DNA from: [Clostridium] hylemonae DSM 15053
GTDB lineage: Bacteria > Bacillota > Clostridia > Lachnospirales > Lachnospiraceae
Direction: 5' to 3'
NCBI RefSeq assembly: GCF_008281175.1
Contig: NZ_CP036524.1
Span: forward strand, 1,240,001-1,304,000
DNA length: 64,000 bases
Shown here: piece after piece, positions 1 to 8,999 of the stretch
How positions within the stretch are numbered: position 1 is the stretch's first letter
Layout of the letters: each line of letters begins with the position of its first letter
Translations under genes and position numbers: made by a program
The notes under the pieces: generated by a model
What the model saw: the letters and a program-made list of their open reading frames with translations, nothing else
Databases searched by the model: none
What the model was told of the DNA's origin: nothing

Positions 1-2
1 AC

Positions 3-431
3 GCGTTAAGGAGGAATGACTCTGAGGAGATGAAGTGGTATTTTTATAACTACTGCCAGGAGAGCAATAAGCTGGCAGCGGCGATGATCTCGAAGGATTA
101 TCATGATCTGAAGAAGAAGGGACACAAACTTTCTATCCGCTCGAAAGTTGAAAACACAGCAAAAGGGATCATCAGCTTCGGGCTTAATTTCGTCCCGTCA
201 CCTCACGAACTGCTCACGCCGCTGGCGGATACGTTCATAACAGGGGGAATCTCTCTCATCAGCCAGAAGGCGTCCCATGCACTGGAGAAAGAATATAACA
301 TCGGTCTGATCAACGCTTCGCGTGAGGCGCAAAAGCTGGCGGATCAGGACAAACATACGATACTAAATGAGACGGAAGATGTTTTTCAGATAAATAAGAT
401 CAGGGAGAATAGAAATGAAAGAAGTGTATAA
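3..431 (+). CDS. Unknown protein, 3' part only (5' end outside window)
   Basis: The reading frame is open to the left edge of the window, with no stop between base 3 and the first in-frame ATG at 30. That ATG has a GAGGAG directly against it, too close to act as a ribosome binding site. I therefore read this as the 3' part of a longer gene. The visible part has about 142 residues, is basic and helix-rich, and contains a moderately hydrophobic stretch around the Leu-Thr-Pro-Leu-Ala-Asp segment; there is no clear membrane anchor or catalytic motif. Its last 17 bases overlap the start of the Nudix gene, so the two are probably co-transcribed. I do not recognise the family. Confidence 0.6.
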   Translation, partial: ALRRNDSEEMKWYFYNYCQESNKLAAAMISKDYHDLKKKGHKLSIRSKVENTAKGIISFGLNFVPSPHELLTPLADTFITGGISLISQKASHALEKEYNIGLINASREAQKLADQDKHTILNETEDVFQINKIRENRNERSV

Positions 432-915
432 TAACGGATTCTATCAGGTGTTTGACGAGAAGGGTAGGATCAGAATAGAATCCGTAAACGGCGGTACGGT
501 CGTCGTGCCTGTCACCGCCGAAGGCAAATATATCGTTCTGAAAATATACCGTCCCAATCTGCAGAAAATAATGCTGGAATTTCCGCGGGGATTTTTAGAG
601 CCGGGCGAGGAGCCGGAGGCGGGTGCCAGGAGGGAGCTTATGGAAGAGATCGCCGGAACAGGGGATGAGTTCATTTCACTTGGCACAGCGACTTTGGACA
701 GCGGTATCTCAGGTACGGCCAATCATTTTTTTCTCTGCAGGAATGCGTCGTGTGATGTTACAAGGCTGCAGGAGGAAGAGGGGATAAAGGAACTGCTTTT
801 TCTGGGGGAGGAGGAGATGAAAGCCTATATCCGCGGAGGGGAGATCATGGATTCTTTTACTATCGTCGGTTTTGCAAAAGCGCTGGTCTTTACGGAGGAT
901 CAGTTACAATATTAA
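415..915 (+). CDS. Nudix hydrolase (ADP-ribose pyrophosphatase-like)
   Basis: This 166-residue protein has a Nudix box at about residues 59-81: G59, five residues, E65, seven residues, then RELxEE at 73-78. This is the metal and pyrophosphate binding site of enzymes that cleave nucleoside diphosphates linked to another group. The usual glycine after the EE pair is alanine (A80), a mild deviation. The size and the LEFPRG segment ahead of the box fit the ADP-sugar pyrophosphatase branch (NudF/YqkG-like), which hydrolyses ADP-ribose to AMP and ribose phosphate; the exact substrate is inferred. It is cytoplasmic, and its start overlaps the preceding gene by 17 bases, indicating translational coupling. 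Confidence 0.85.
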   Translation: MKEVYNNGFYQVFDEKGRIRIESVNGGTVVVPVTAEGKYIVLKIYRPNLQKIMLEFPRGFLEPGEEPEAGARRELMEEIAGTGDEFISLGTATLDSGISGTANHFFLCRNASCDVTRLQEEEGIKELLFLGEEEMKAYIRGGEIMDSFTIVGFAKALVFTEDQLQY

Positions 916-1088
916 ATAAGATAACGGGGATGAAAGAAAGACTTTGAGGAAACAAAACGGACTTGATCTATGTCGATTATTGTAGAATATTATAGTGTGA
1001 AATATCTGATTATATGATACAATATAGTTAAATTATGAAATATAAAAGGAGGATAGTTAAAAAAAACACAAAATGAGGAGGGAAAAAT

Positions 1089-2249
1089 ATGGCATTGATC
1101 AAGTGTCCGGAATGCGGAAGAGAAGTCAGTGATATGTCCGGTAGGTGTCCGGGCTGCGGTTATCCGATCCAGGAGGAAGGGACAAAAGAGAGTAGTGGTA
1201 CAGAACAAAAGACCAATGGCAGCGATGAGAAAAAAGGTAAACGTGGTAGTAAAACAAAGAAGATAATAGCGGCCCTTATAGGAGCTTCGGTTGTTATAGC
1301 AATTATCGCGGGTATTGGTATTTCGAGTAAAAATGCTAAAATACGCGAACAACAAAAGGCAGAACAGAAAGAGATAATAACTTATAATGAATACGTTGAT
1401 AAGCTTAATTCGCTTTATTCACAAGCTTTTAACGGTGCTTCAAACGCAGAAGCAATATGCGTATTAACTGGTAAAGTTTGGACAAATTCTATCTATGGTA
1501 AAAGTGATGAGGAAACGGATAAGTATACAGCAGGGGCCATTGACTTTAATGCTGCGATCCAGAATATATATAATGATGAGGAGATCAAGAAAAAATTAGA
1601 CAATGTACGTGATATTCAGGAAAAATGCAGTAATTATATCCAGGCTCTTCAATCCTGTCCGGATGAACTGGGCAAGTGCTATGACGCGGCAGTACAGTTA
1701 AATACTGCATATACTGCATTTGCAGAGCTGGCTTTATCTCCAAGTGGAAATCTTACATCTTACAGAGATTCTGAGAGTAAAAAGGCAGAGGAATTGTTAA
1801 ACGCATACAATACATTAGGCGCGATGATTCCGGCTAAAAAAGAGGTGCCTTTATATGATGATAAAGGGGATAAAATAAAAGATGAATTTGCGTTTGAAAT
1901 ATACTTGAATCAAAAGCCTGACAAATTGCCGGACACGGTTGATGATACGATGGCGAAGATTGGTTTGAATTCTTATAAAGACAGTGCCGTAGTGTGCGGG
2001 GAGGAAGGAACCATCAACTATACGATATTATCCGGCACGGTCTGTAATATCTGCTGGACTGTCGAAACACCTGGGGATACAACACCGGACAAGCTGTTAG
2101 AAAAACTAAGAGAAAGATATGGTAAGGAAAATACTAAAAAAGATAACACATACTTATGGAACAATGATAAAAATAAAGACAGCGTTACTTTAAAGGTCGA
2201 GAGTGATAAAGTAAGCATATCCTGGCTCAATATAAAAGACCAATTGTAA
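1089..2249 (+). CDS. Zinc-ribbon membrane protein of unknown function
   Basis: A 386-residue protein begins with a double CxxC zinc ribbon (C6, C9, C20, C23). A Lys/Gly-rich linker and one membrane segment at about residues 59-78 follow, then a long, charged, probably extracytoplasmic helical region with no motif I recognise. The zinc ribbon would lie in the cytoplasm. A GAGGAGGG ribosome binding site precedes the ATG. The next gene has the same architecture (ribbon, linker, single membrane helix, outside domain) but a different C-terminus, so the pair may work together. Many Clostridia carry such ribbon-anchored proteins of unknown role. No function is proposed. Confidence 0.8.
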   Translation: MALIKCPECGREVSDMSGRCPGCGYPIQEEGTKESSGTEQKTNGSDEKKGKRGSKTKKIIAALIGASVVIAIIAGIGISSKNAKIREQQKAEQKEIITYNEYVDKLNSLYSQAFNGASNAEAICVLTGKVWTNSIYGKSDEETDKYTAGAIDFNAAIQNIYNDEEIKKKLDNVRDIQEKCSNYIQALQSCPDELGKCYDAAVQLNTAYTAFAELALSPSGNLTSYRDSESKKAEELLNAYNTLGAMIPAKKEVPLYDDKGDKIKDEFAFEIYLNQKPDKLPDTVDDTMAKIGLNSYKDSAVVCGEEGTINYTILSGTVCNICWTVETPGDTTPDKLLEKLRERYGKENTKKDNTYLWNNDKNKDSVTLKVESDKVSISWLNIKDQL

Positions 2250-2412
2250 TCTACATTTTTGTTTGTCGTAAGCGGGAGTGCTCTTTTGCATATTATGTTT
2301 TTTAATGAAACAAATATAGCATTAAGAGCTTCTTCCGTTATTTAATATAAAATATGGCATAAAGATATAAATTGGAATGAGTTATAGTATGAAGAAATGA
2401 GGAGGATAAACA

Positions 2413-3381
2413 ATGTGGTGTACAAATTGCGGATATAAATTAGAAGAAAACGCAGAGGTGTGCAGTGTTTGCGGTACAAAGGTACGGAAACCGGGAGAAA
2501 TTCCGGAAGGGGCAATTATGCAGGAGCAGCAAGCAGCGCCGGTTCAGGAAGAAAGTCAGGTTCCGGAAGAGAGCCAAGAGCAGGGAGAGAGTCAGGAGCA
2601 GGGCCGGGAATATTCTGAAGAAATGGAGCGCAGACAACAGGGCGGCGGGGAAAAGAATGCAAAAGACTGGAGAGGAATCTTAAAGAGACGCTGGGCAGAA
2701 ATAGCGCTGGCACTGGCAGTGTTGATGATCATCGCATACATAGGCAGGGATAAGGAGTTAGAAGGAAGAATTGCGGAATATGAGGAAGAGATCCAGGAGT
2801 TGCTCGAAGAAAATGAAGGACTGGAGGATCGGGTAAGCGAGTTGTCAGATGAGGTTTACGAATTAGAAAATGGCGCTGGAGTTCAGCTGGTAGAAATCAG
2901 AAATGCATTTGATGATCAAAAGTGGAGGGATGTGATCGAACTGGCGGAGGATTTGCATGATAATTATAATGGGTCAGAAGAAGATAAAGAAGCACAGGAG
3001 CTTGCAAAGCAAAGTCAGGCAAAAATAGATGAAGCGGAGGCGGCGGAGGAAGCTAAAAAGGCTCAGGGGTATGAAACAGGGATTACATATGATCAGCTTT
3101 CCAGAACACCTGATGATTTCAAGAGGGAACTCGTTAAATACAGCGGCAAGGTTGTTCAGGTAATGGAAGGAGACTATGCGATCAGTATAAGACTTGCTAT
3201 AAATGACAATTCTGAAACCATCATATATGGTTATTATCAATCGGAAATTGTATCAAAAAGGATTTTGGAAGGCGACCATATAACTGTATACGGCCGTTTT
3301 CAAGGAATAGAAACCTATGAGTCAATAACTGGAAAACCGATAAGTTTACCAAAAATTTCTATCGATAAAATTGATCAGTAG
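2413..3381 (+). CDS. Zinc-ribbon membrane protein with coiled coil and possible OB-fold-like C-terminus
   Basis: The 322-residue protein starts with a zinc ribbon (C3, C6, C17, C20) and a Gln/Glu-rich low-complexity linker at about 35-80. A membrane helix lies at about 94-110, and a strongly predicted coiled coil of Glu/Leu heptads at about 113-150 follows. The last hundred residues alternate short beta strands (KVVQVM, YAISIRL, TIIYGYY, DHITVYGRF) in a pattern that could be a small OB-fold-like barrel; that fold is an inference. GAGGAG lies eleven bases before the ATG. It pairs by architecture with the preceding gene, with a 163-base gap between them. Its specific role is unknown. Confidence 0.78.
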   Translation: MWCTNCGYKLEENAEVCSVCGTKVRKPGEIPEGAIMQEQQAAPVQEESQVPEESQEQGESQEQGREYSEEMERRQQGGGEKNAKDWRGILKRRWAEIALALAVLMIIAYIGRDKELEGRIAEYEEEIQELLEENEGLEDRVSELSDEVYELENGAGVQLVEIRNAFDDQKWRDVIELAEDLHDNYNGSEEDKEAQELAKQSQAKIDEAEAAEEAKKAQGYETGITYDQLSRTPDDFKRELVKYSGKVVQVMEGDYAISIRLAINDNSETIIYGYYQSEIVSKRILEGDHITVYGRFQGIETYESITGKPISLPKISIDKIDQ

Positions 3382-3411
3382 ATAAATTAGATGTAAGGTT
3401 ATGAGTTTTCC

Positions 3412-3440
3412 TTGAATTATCTGTCAAATAATGTTATATT
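3412..3440 (+). promoter_or_regulatory. Candidate sigma-A promoter for the glucosaminidase gene
   Basis: TTGAAT at 3412-3417 and TATATT at 3435-3440 are separated by 17 bases and sit about 56 bases before the TTG start at 3497. Spacing is ideal and each box matches consensus at five of six positions. Transcription has not been shown. Confidence 0.5.
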
Positions 3441-3496
3441 TAATCTGTATCAGTATCTACAAATCTAATTAATAAGGGTTATAAGGAGGGAGAATA

Positions 3497-6400
3497 TTGA
3501 CGAAAAAACGAAAGTTGCTGATACTTTCGCTTTTCCTGTGCTTGAGTACATCACTTGTGTTCGGCACGGAAAGCAATGCAGAAGGAACGTCAGGGGAGCA
3601 GGCGTCTGCAGTATCGGGAATGAAAGATGAGAACGCACAGCGTCTCAAAACTGTTACCGGAATGGATGAAAACGGTAACGTTTATGAAGTGGACGATTCA
3701 AACGGAACATTTGAGAATGGCGGGAATGCACAGTATTTCAGGTCAGCGTCCAACGAACTTGTCGTTAACTTTAATACGAAGGGAAATGCAGTCACGAATT
3801 ATACGGAGGCAGCATCCGGCAGCGCCGGCTATACGAACGGTGCTTATGGGGCTGACGGGGCATATCTCGGCATGGAGAACGGCAAGGTGAAATTTATGAT
3901 GTCAGGTGTCATAGGGCTTGTCTCTGCCAGCGACGTACAGGTGGTGAAGCTTTCTGATACAGCGGTCGTCAGCGGTTATTACATATCCGGCGGAAGATTG
4001 ATCCACGGAATCGTGGGTGATATGACGACACCGGGATATGCGTCGAAGCTGGACAACGGGGCGGCACCATCGTATCTAAAAAGCGGTACTACATATTACA
4101 GCTATGACGGACATTATTTTTACACGAATTATGGAACGATGATTACGGATTATCAGAATAATACGCGCTCCCATTCCGTAAATGCAAACGATCCATATTA
4201 TAATTATTTCCAGTACCTGCCGCTCAGAAGCAAGACAGAGTACAGCGCAGCACAGCTTAGCAGCGTCATCAACGGCAGGCTCACTTCTTCATCATCCAAG
4301 ATGAAGAATACTGGAACGCAGTTTGTGAATCAGCAGAATACATACGGTATAAATGCACTCGTTATGACCGGTATCGCGGCCAATGAAAGCGGCTGGGGGA
4401 CAAGCTCGATCAGTCAGAGCAACAATAACTTGTTCGGGTTGAATGCGGTTGACAGCTCGCCCGGTACCAGCGCAAATAAATATTCCAGCGTGGATGAGTG
4501 CATCCGTCAGTTTGCCAACGGCTGGATGTCCAGGGGGTACGTGTATCCGAAGGACTCCAGGTACAGAGGCGGATTTCTTGGGAACAAGGCCAGCGGCCTG
4601 AATGTAAAGTATGCGTCAGATCCGTTCTGGGGCGAGAAGGCGGCAGGTGTCATGTATTCGCTGGATATATCCGGCGGAAGTAAGGATTCCGGCAGATATA
4701 CGATAGGGATTAAGGATATATTATACAAAAGCGGCAGCAACCTGAATGTGAGAAACTCGAACAGTACCTCTTCAACTGTCCTGTATAATACAGGGATTCA
4801 TTCCAATTATGCAGTGTTACTGAAGGAATCACAGGCGTCGGGTTCTTTTTACAAGATACAAAGTGATGCTGTGCTGAACTCAGGTAGAACTGCTGTGAGT
4901 GCAGGAGTCGGTGAATATAATTTTGACAATATGTATGCATTTGTATCGTCTGATTATATTACAGTCGTGAACAAGGGCAGTGATATGGCGGCGCCGAAGA
5001 AGCTGGAATCCATCAGCATAAGTACACCGCCTTCAAGGACCGTATATACGGAGGGAGACGAGTTCGACGTTTCTGGTATTACAGTTAAAGCAAAATGGAG
5101 TGACAATACGGAGTCTGATGTGACGAATAATGTAACATATAATGCAGGTGCGCTTACGAAAGATATGACGAGCGTAACAATCCAATATACTGCAGACGGA
5201 GTTACAAAGACAGCAACACAGAACATTACTGTTAAAGAAAAGATCACAGTAACTACAGTAAGTATAAATCCATTATCGATTGATCTGAAGACAGGAATGT
5301 CCAGAACGTTCGGTGTAGCTGTTGCAGGTACAGGGAGTCCGGCACAGACTGTTACCTGGAGTGTCGAAGGTGCAAAAAATACTGATACGAAGATTGATAG
5401 TACTGGAAAGCTCCAGGTTAGTAATGAGGAGACAGCTGATATTTTAACTATAAAGGCAGTATCTACTGTAGATACATCGAAATCTGCTACCGCCACTGTA
5501 AATGTGATTAAAGAAATTGTAACAAATCCAGATAATGCGGATACAGGAGTAACTGATGAAGAGGAACTCGAAACAGATAAACCTGAGGTGAATAACCCGG
5601 ACATGGATGTTACGGAAGAAGGGCAAGATAAAGATTCTTCACAAAATCAGGATAATGGTTTTGAAGGTAGTACAGATAAGATAGTAGAGGTGAAAGATAA
5701 CACAAGCGGCATTGTAGTTAGTGGGGCACTGCCTGAGGATGCGAAACTTAGGGTAGATATTATTGGTAAAGAGGCTGAGAATTATGCTGAACTAACAAAA
5801 CTGGTGAATACAAATACTATTCTTGGGGCTTTTGACATCAGTCTTGACAGAGAGCTAATAGATGGCCAAATAGTTCAACTCAGTTTTACTGTCAATGCAT
5901 CCTATAATGGAAGAGATGTAGTCGTACTCCATTATAAAGAATCAAATGGGAATACCTTTGTTGAAACATATAAGGCAACTGTGAAAGATAATGTAGTTAC
6001 GATCGAAGTGAGCAGTTTCTCACCATATGTGATTGCGCTTGATGATGCTGGGGCAAATGTAGCGGATAAAGAGAACGAATCAGACAAGTCAGAAGGCATT
6101 ACGGAAGATGAATTGACTACATCACAAAATAGCGGCAGTGGGCTGTCAGGCGGAAGTAATAATCTGCAGGGAAGTAATAATCTGCAGGGAAGTAATAATC
6201 TGCCTACGGTTCCGTCCGGTGCACCAGTTGGAAGCACAGAGGGAACTCCATACACGGCACAGAATAAAAACGGGAATCAAACATCTGGAGATAATTTAAG
6301 AGTCGATAAAAAATCAGTTTCGGAGGAAACAAATGATAAGACTGCACCGTCATCTGGAAAGATAAAAATATCAGATAAGAACAGCCAGAATAAAGTGCCA

Positions 6401-6502
6401 GAAACAGGGGATGAATCTCAGGTTGTAATGTGGCTGTTATTGTTGATCTTCTCATTTGGATTTGGTGTCTATAATATGAGATTAAGTAGGATCAAAAAGT
6501 GA
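3497..6502 (+). CDS. Secreted, sortase-anchored glucosaminidase-type wall hydrolase with Ig-like domains
   Basis: The start is TTG, chosen because AAGGAGG sits seven bases upstream and a signal peptide follows immediately. The 1001-residue product has a signal peptide (about 1-29) and an unrecognised N-terminal region. An endo-beta-N-acetylglucosaminidase (LytG/FlgJ-like) domain spans about 265-395, with the expected catalytic glutamate E297 in the NESGWG motif. An SH3-like segment and two bacterial Ig-like domains (about 502-580 and 582-670) follow. The C-terminus has an acidic and Ser/Asn-rich stalk, a VPETG sorting motif at 967-971, a hydrophobic helix and a basic tail. It should cleave peptidoglycan glycan strands while covalently attached to the wall. 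A strong terminator directly follows. Confidence 0.85.
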   Translation: MTKKRKLLILSLFLCLSTSLVFGTESNAEGTSGEQASAVSGMKDENAQRLKTVTGMDENGNVYEVDDSNGTFENGGNAQYFRSASNELVVNFNTKGNAVTNYTEAASGSAGYTNGAYGADGAYLGMENGKVKFMMSGVIGLVSASDVQVVKLSDTAVVSGYYISGGRLIHGIVGDMTTPGYASKLDNGAAPSYLKSGTTYYSYDGHYFYTNYGTMITDYQNNTRSHSVNANDPYYNYFQYLPLRSKTEYSAAQLSSVINGRLTSSSSKMKNTGTQFVNQQNTYGINALVMTGIAANESGWGTSSISQSNNNLFGLNAVDSSPGTSANKYSSVDECIRQFANGWMSRGYVYPKDSRYRGGFLGNKASGLNVKYASDPFWGEKAAGVMYSLDISGGSKDSGRYTIGIKDILYKSGSNLNVRNSNSTSSTVLYNTGIHSNYAVLLKESQASGSFYKIQSDAVLNSGRTAVSAGVGEYNFDNMYAFVSSDYITVVNKGSDMAAPKKLESISISTPPSRTVYTEGDEFDVSGITVKAKWSDNTESDVTNNVTYNAGALTKDMTSVTIQYTADGVTKTATQNITVKEKITVTTVSINPLSIDLKTGMSRTFGVAVAGTGSPAQTVTWSVEGAKNTDTKIDSTGKLQVSNEETADILTIKAVSTVDTSKSATATVNVIKEIVTNPDNADTGVTDEEELETDKPEVNNPDMDVTEEGQDKDSSQNQDNGFEGSTDKIVEVKDNTSGIVVSGALPEDAKLRVDIIGKEAENYAELTKLVNTNTILGAFDISLDRELIDGQIVQLSFTVNASYNGRDVVVLHYKESNGNTFVETYKATVKDNVVTIEVSSFSPYVIALDDAGANVADKENESDKSEGITEDELTTSQNSGSGLSGGSNNLQGSNNLQGSNNLPTVPSGAPVGSTEGTPYTAQNKNGNQTSGDNLRVDKKSVSEETNDKTAPSSGKIKISDKNSQNKVPETGDESQVVMWLLLLIFSFGFGVYNMRLSRIKK
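6152..6205 (+). repeat. 18-bp tandem repeat, three copies, in the stalk of the glucosaminidase
   Basis: Three consecutive 18-base units start at 6152, 6170 and 6188 and encode Gly-Ser-Asn-Asn-Leu-Gln twice, then Gly-Ser-Asn-Asn-Leu-Pro. The first two are identical; the third differs only in its last codon. Being a multiple of three, copy-number change would lengthen or shorten the wall-spanning stalk without breaking the frame. Confidence 0.85.
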
Positions 6503-6508
6503 TTTTGT

Positions 6509-6560
6509 AGGGGCTATTGTGAAAGTAGGTTAAACTTACTGAAGCAATAGCTTCTTTTTT
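6509..6560 (+). terminator. Rho-independent terminator after the glucosaminidase
   Basis: The arms at 6509-6519 and 6545-6555 pair over eleven positions, seven of them Watson-Crick around GCTATTG/CAATAGC, with GT wobbles outside. A second small stem (AGTAGG/CTTACT) lies within the loop. A run of T follows at 6555-6560. It separates the hydrolase gene from the polysaccharide locus. Confidence 0.85.
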
Positions 6561-6670
6561 GTGTTTTTAATACGATAAATATCTATATTATTTCATTCAA
6601 AATAATAACAGTTTGACATTAAATTGTGCGGTATACCCTTTTTAGGGGTTATTAATATAAGCAATATCAG

Positions 6671-6699
6671 TTGCTATAGAAATGGGATTAGTTTATAAT
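6671..6699 (+). promoter_or_regulatory. Candidate main promoter of the polysaccharide locus
   Basis: TTGCTA at 6671-6676 and a perfect TATAAT at 6694-6699 are 17 bases apart, about 52 bases before the first gene of the locus and just after a strong terminator. This is the best promoter match ahead of the long run of biosynthesis genes. Confidence 0.65.
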
Positions 6700-6751
6700 A
6701 GAAAAGAATAACTAAAGTTATAGGTTATAAATACATCAGGAAAGTAGAATT

Positions 6752-7963
6752 ATGGAATATAGGGAACAGTTGAAAATAATAAAGTCTCATAGATGTAATG
6801 GAGAAAGTGGAAGAAAAGGGAAGTATCATAATAAGAAAAAGGGGAAGAAAGCGGGAGTGGTATTTAGGATTGTTTGGTATATACAAGCGGGTGCTTCTGT
6901 TTTTTTTCTTGTAGCAATGTTGATTTTAGGTATTATTCCTTTGAAATATATGTTTCTTTTAATGGTCATCTTACTTCTTTTGTTGCTATTAACACTTGTT
7001 ATGCAAAAAAAAGCTTACAGAAGACGTAAAAAAAGAGGAGCAGGCAAAAGTATATGTATTCTGACCAGTGTATTGCATATTTTTGTGGGGGTCTATGTGT
7101 TAAAAGCCAATTTGGCTCTGGATAAAATTGCCATAGGTGAAGAGAGTGGAAACTATACAGAGGAGCATAGTATAGATGTAACAGAAAAGGTTTTTAGTGT
7201 GTATATAAGTGGAATAGATGTATATGGGGAAATTTCGCAAAACAGCCGCAGTGATGTTAATTTGATTGCAACAGTAAATCCAAAGTCACATAAAGTGCTG
7301 TTAACGACTACTCCTAGAGATTACTATGTTACAATTCCTGGTGTTTCGGGGGAAAATCGGGACAAACTTACACATGCAGGAATATATGGAATAGATACTT
7401 CTATAGCTACATTGGAAAATCTTTATGATACTGTAATTCCATTTTATATAAGGGTAAATTTTACATCTGTAGAAGAGATAGTTGATGTTATCGGAGGTGT
7501 AGATGTAGAATCAAAGCTGGCATTTACGACAAGTAAAGACTCTGGCTTGGTTATGGATGTGAAAAAAGGCGAAAATCATTTTAATGGAAAAGAGGCACTG
7601 GCTTTTGCAAGGGAGAGGCAGAATCTTGCTTCAGGGGATAATCAAAGAGGAAAGAATCAACAGGCACTTTTAACAGGTCTGATAAAGAAAGCAATGTCAC
7701 CAATGATTTTATTTAGGGCAAATAGCATGATTAACAGTGTATCAGGAAATACAGAAACAAATATGTCTGAGAAACAGATAAAATCTTTAATTAAAATGCA
7801 GTTGAATGACGGAAAAGGGTGGGATGTAGAGTCCGTCGCAGCAATAGGTGATGATTCGGGGAAACAGTGGTGTTATTCATACAGTGATGGGCCGTTGTAT
7901 GTAACGATTCCGGATGAGAAAAGTGTAAAACAAATTAAAGAAAAATTACGTATGTTGGAGTGA
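6752..7963 (+). CDS. LytR-CpsA-Psr (LCP) family glycopolymer ligase
   Basis: LCP proteins transfer undecaprenyl-linked glycopolymers onto peptidoglycan at the outer face of the membrane. This 403-residue member has a basic N-terminus, then three hydrophobic helices at about 36-60, 66-85 and 100-118, more than the single anchor usual in TagT/U/V and closer to the CpsA layout. The LCP domain spans about 147-320. It shows a TTPRDYYV segment with the conserved Arg-Asp pair that contacts the lipid pyrophosphate, and a later ARERQ with further conserved Arg residues. It is the first gene after a terminator and promoter, the usual position of cpsA. It differs clearly from the two LCP genes near the right end. 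Confidence 0.88.
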   Translation: MEYREQLKIIKSHRCNGESGRKGKYHNKKKGKKAGVVFRIVWYIQAGASVFFLVAMLILGIIPLKYMFLLMVILLLLLLLTLVMQKKAYRRRKKRGAGKSICILTSVLHIFVGVYVLKANLALDKIAIGEESGNYTEEHSIDVTEKVFSVYISGIDVYGEISQNSRSDVNLIATVNPKSHKVLLTTTPRDYYVTIPGVSGENRDKLTHAGIYGIDTSIATLENLYDTVIPFYIRVNFTSVEEIVDVIGGVDVESKLAFTTSKDSGLVMDVKKGENHFNGKEALAFARERQNLASGDNQRGKNQQALLTGLIKKAMSPMILFRANSMINSVSGNTETNMSEKQIKSLIKMQLNDGKGWDVESVAAIGDDSGKQWCYSYSDGPLYVTIPDEKSVKQIKEKLRMLE

Positions 7964-8015
7964 ATTTAAATCAATTTAGAACTGACTGAGGTGAAGGTAA
8001 AAGGAGATTTATATA

Positions 8016-8945
8016 ATGGGAAAAGCTACATTGGTAATCATGGCGGCCGGTATAGGAAGCCGTTTTGGAGATGGTATAAAACAATTAGAATCAGTGGGAC
8101 CTAATGGGGAAATAATTATGGATTATTCGATTTATGACGCATTACAGGCCGGCTTTGATAAAGTTGTATTCATCATCCGAAGTGATATTGAGCAGGATTT
8201 TAAAGAAATAATTGGAAAACGTATTGAGAAAAAAGTAAGAGTTGAATATGCCTATCAGGAGGTTGGCGATATTCCAGAAAAATATGAGATGAAATTCAGA
8301 GGAAGAACAAAACCGTGGGGAACAGGGCAGGCTGTTCTTTGTTGTAAGGAAATTGTCAGTGAGCCTTTTTTAGTAATAAATGCAGATGACTATTATGGGA
8401 AGGAAGCCTATAAAAAAGCATATAGTTATCTGACTCAATACCAGAATAGATCAGATATATTATCAATATGTATGATTGGATTTATCTTAAAGAATACTTT
8501 GAGTGAAAATGGGGGAGTTACGAGGGGAATATGCAGGGTCAATAGTGATGGTATGCTTACTGATATTGTCGAAACATACAATATCGTTAAGCGTTCGGAC
8601 GAAGCTTGGATTAAAGGTGGATTACATCCGATAGCAATAAATGTAGAATCGGAAGTTTCTATGAATATGTGGGGGTTGAAGCCGGAATTCTTCGATATTT
8701 TAGAAAAAGAATTTTTGAGTTTTCTTGATAAAGCAGAAGTATTGGATATGAAAACAGAGTATTTATTGCCTACTATAATTGGAAACTTGATAAAAGATGA
8801 GAAGATAAAAGTAAAGGTATTGCAATCCCAGGATAAATGGTTTGGGGTAACCTATAAAGAAGATAAAGAGATGGTGGCTTCAGAAATCAGTGAGCTGGTA
8901 AATAAAGGCGTTTATCCTAACTGTTTAGTTGAGCAGAATAATTAG
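8016..8945 (+). CDS. Sugar-phosphate nucleotidyltransferase-like protein
   Basis: The 309-residue protein begins with the nucleotide-binding signature of NTP transferases, AAGIGSRFG at residues 10-18, followed by KQL and an INADDYYG segment near 125 holding the metal-binding aspartate. It therefore probably activates a sugar phosphate or similar phosphate ester with an NTP. The GPNGEIIMDYSIYDA stretch places it in a subfamily distinct from RmlA, GalU and RfbF, and I cannot assign its substrate. An alcohol phosphate such as phosphocholine (LicC-type role) is possible but not shown. GGAG lies upstream of the ATG. It sits between the LCP gene and a glycosyltransferase. Confidence 0.8.
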   Translation: MGKATLVIMAAGIGSRFGDGIKQLESVGPNGEIIMDYSIYDALQAGFDKVVFIIRSDIEQDFKEIIGKRIEKKVRVEYAYQEVGDIPEKYEMKFRGRTKPWGTGQAVLCCKEIVSEPFLVINADDYYGKEAYKKAYSYLTQYQNRSDILSICMIGFILKNTLSENGGVTRGICRVNSDGMLTDIVETYNIVKRSDEAWIKGGLHPIAINVESEVSMNMWGLKPEFFDILEKEFLSFLDKAEVLDMKTEYLLPTIIGNLIKDEKIKVKVLQSQDKWFGVTYKEDKEMVASEISELVNKGVYPNCLVEQNN

Positions 8946-8999
8946 GGTGGTATTAAAATTATATTTTAATAGCATCTTGTGTATGGAGGAAAAGTGGCT

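Noticed and set aside
4954-5604. 216-codon open frame on the minus strand within the glucosaminidase gene
   Set aside because: Its composition (Ser, Val, Phe, Thr) is what the reverse of the Ig-like domain codons gives. No binding site or motif is present.
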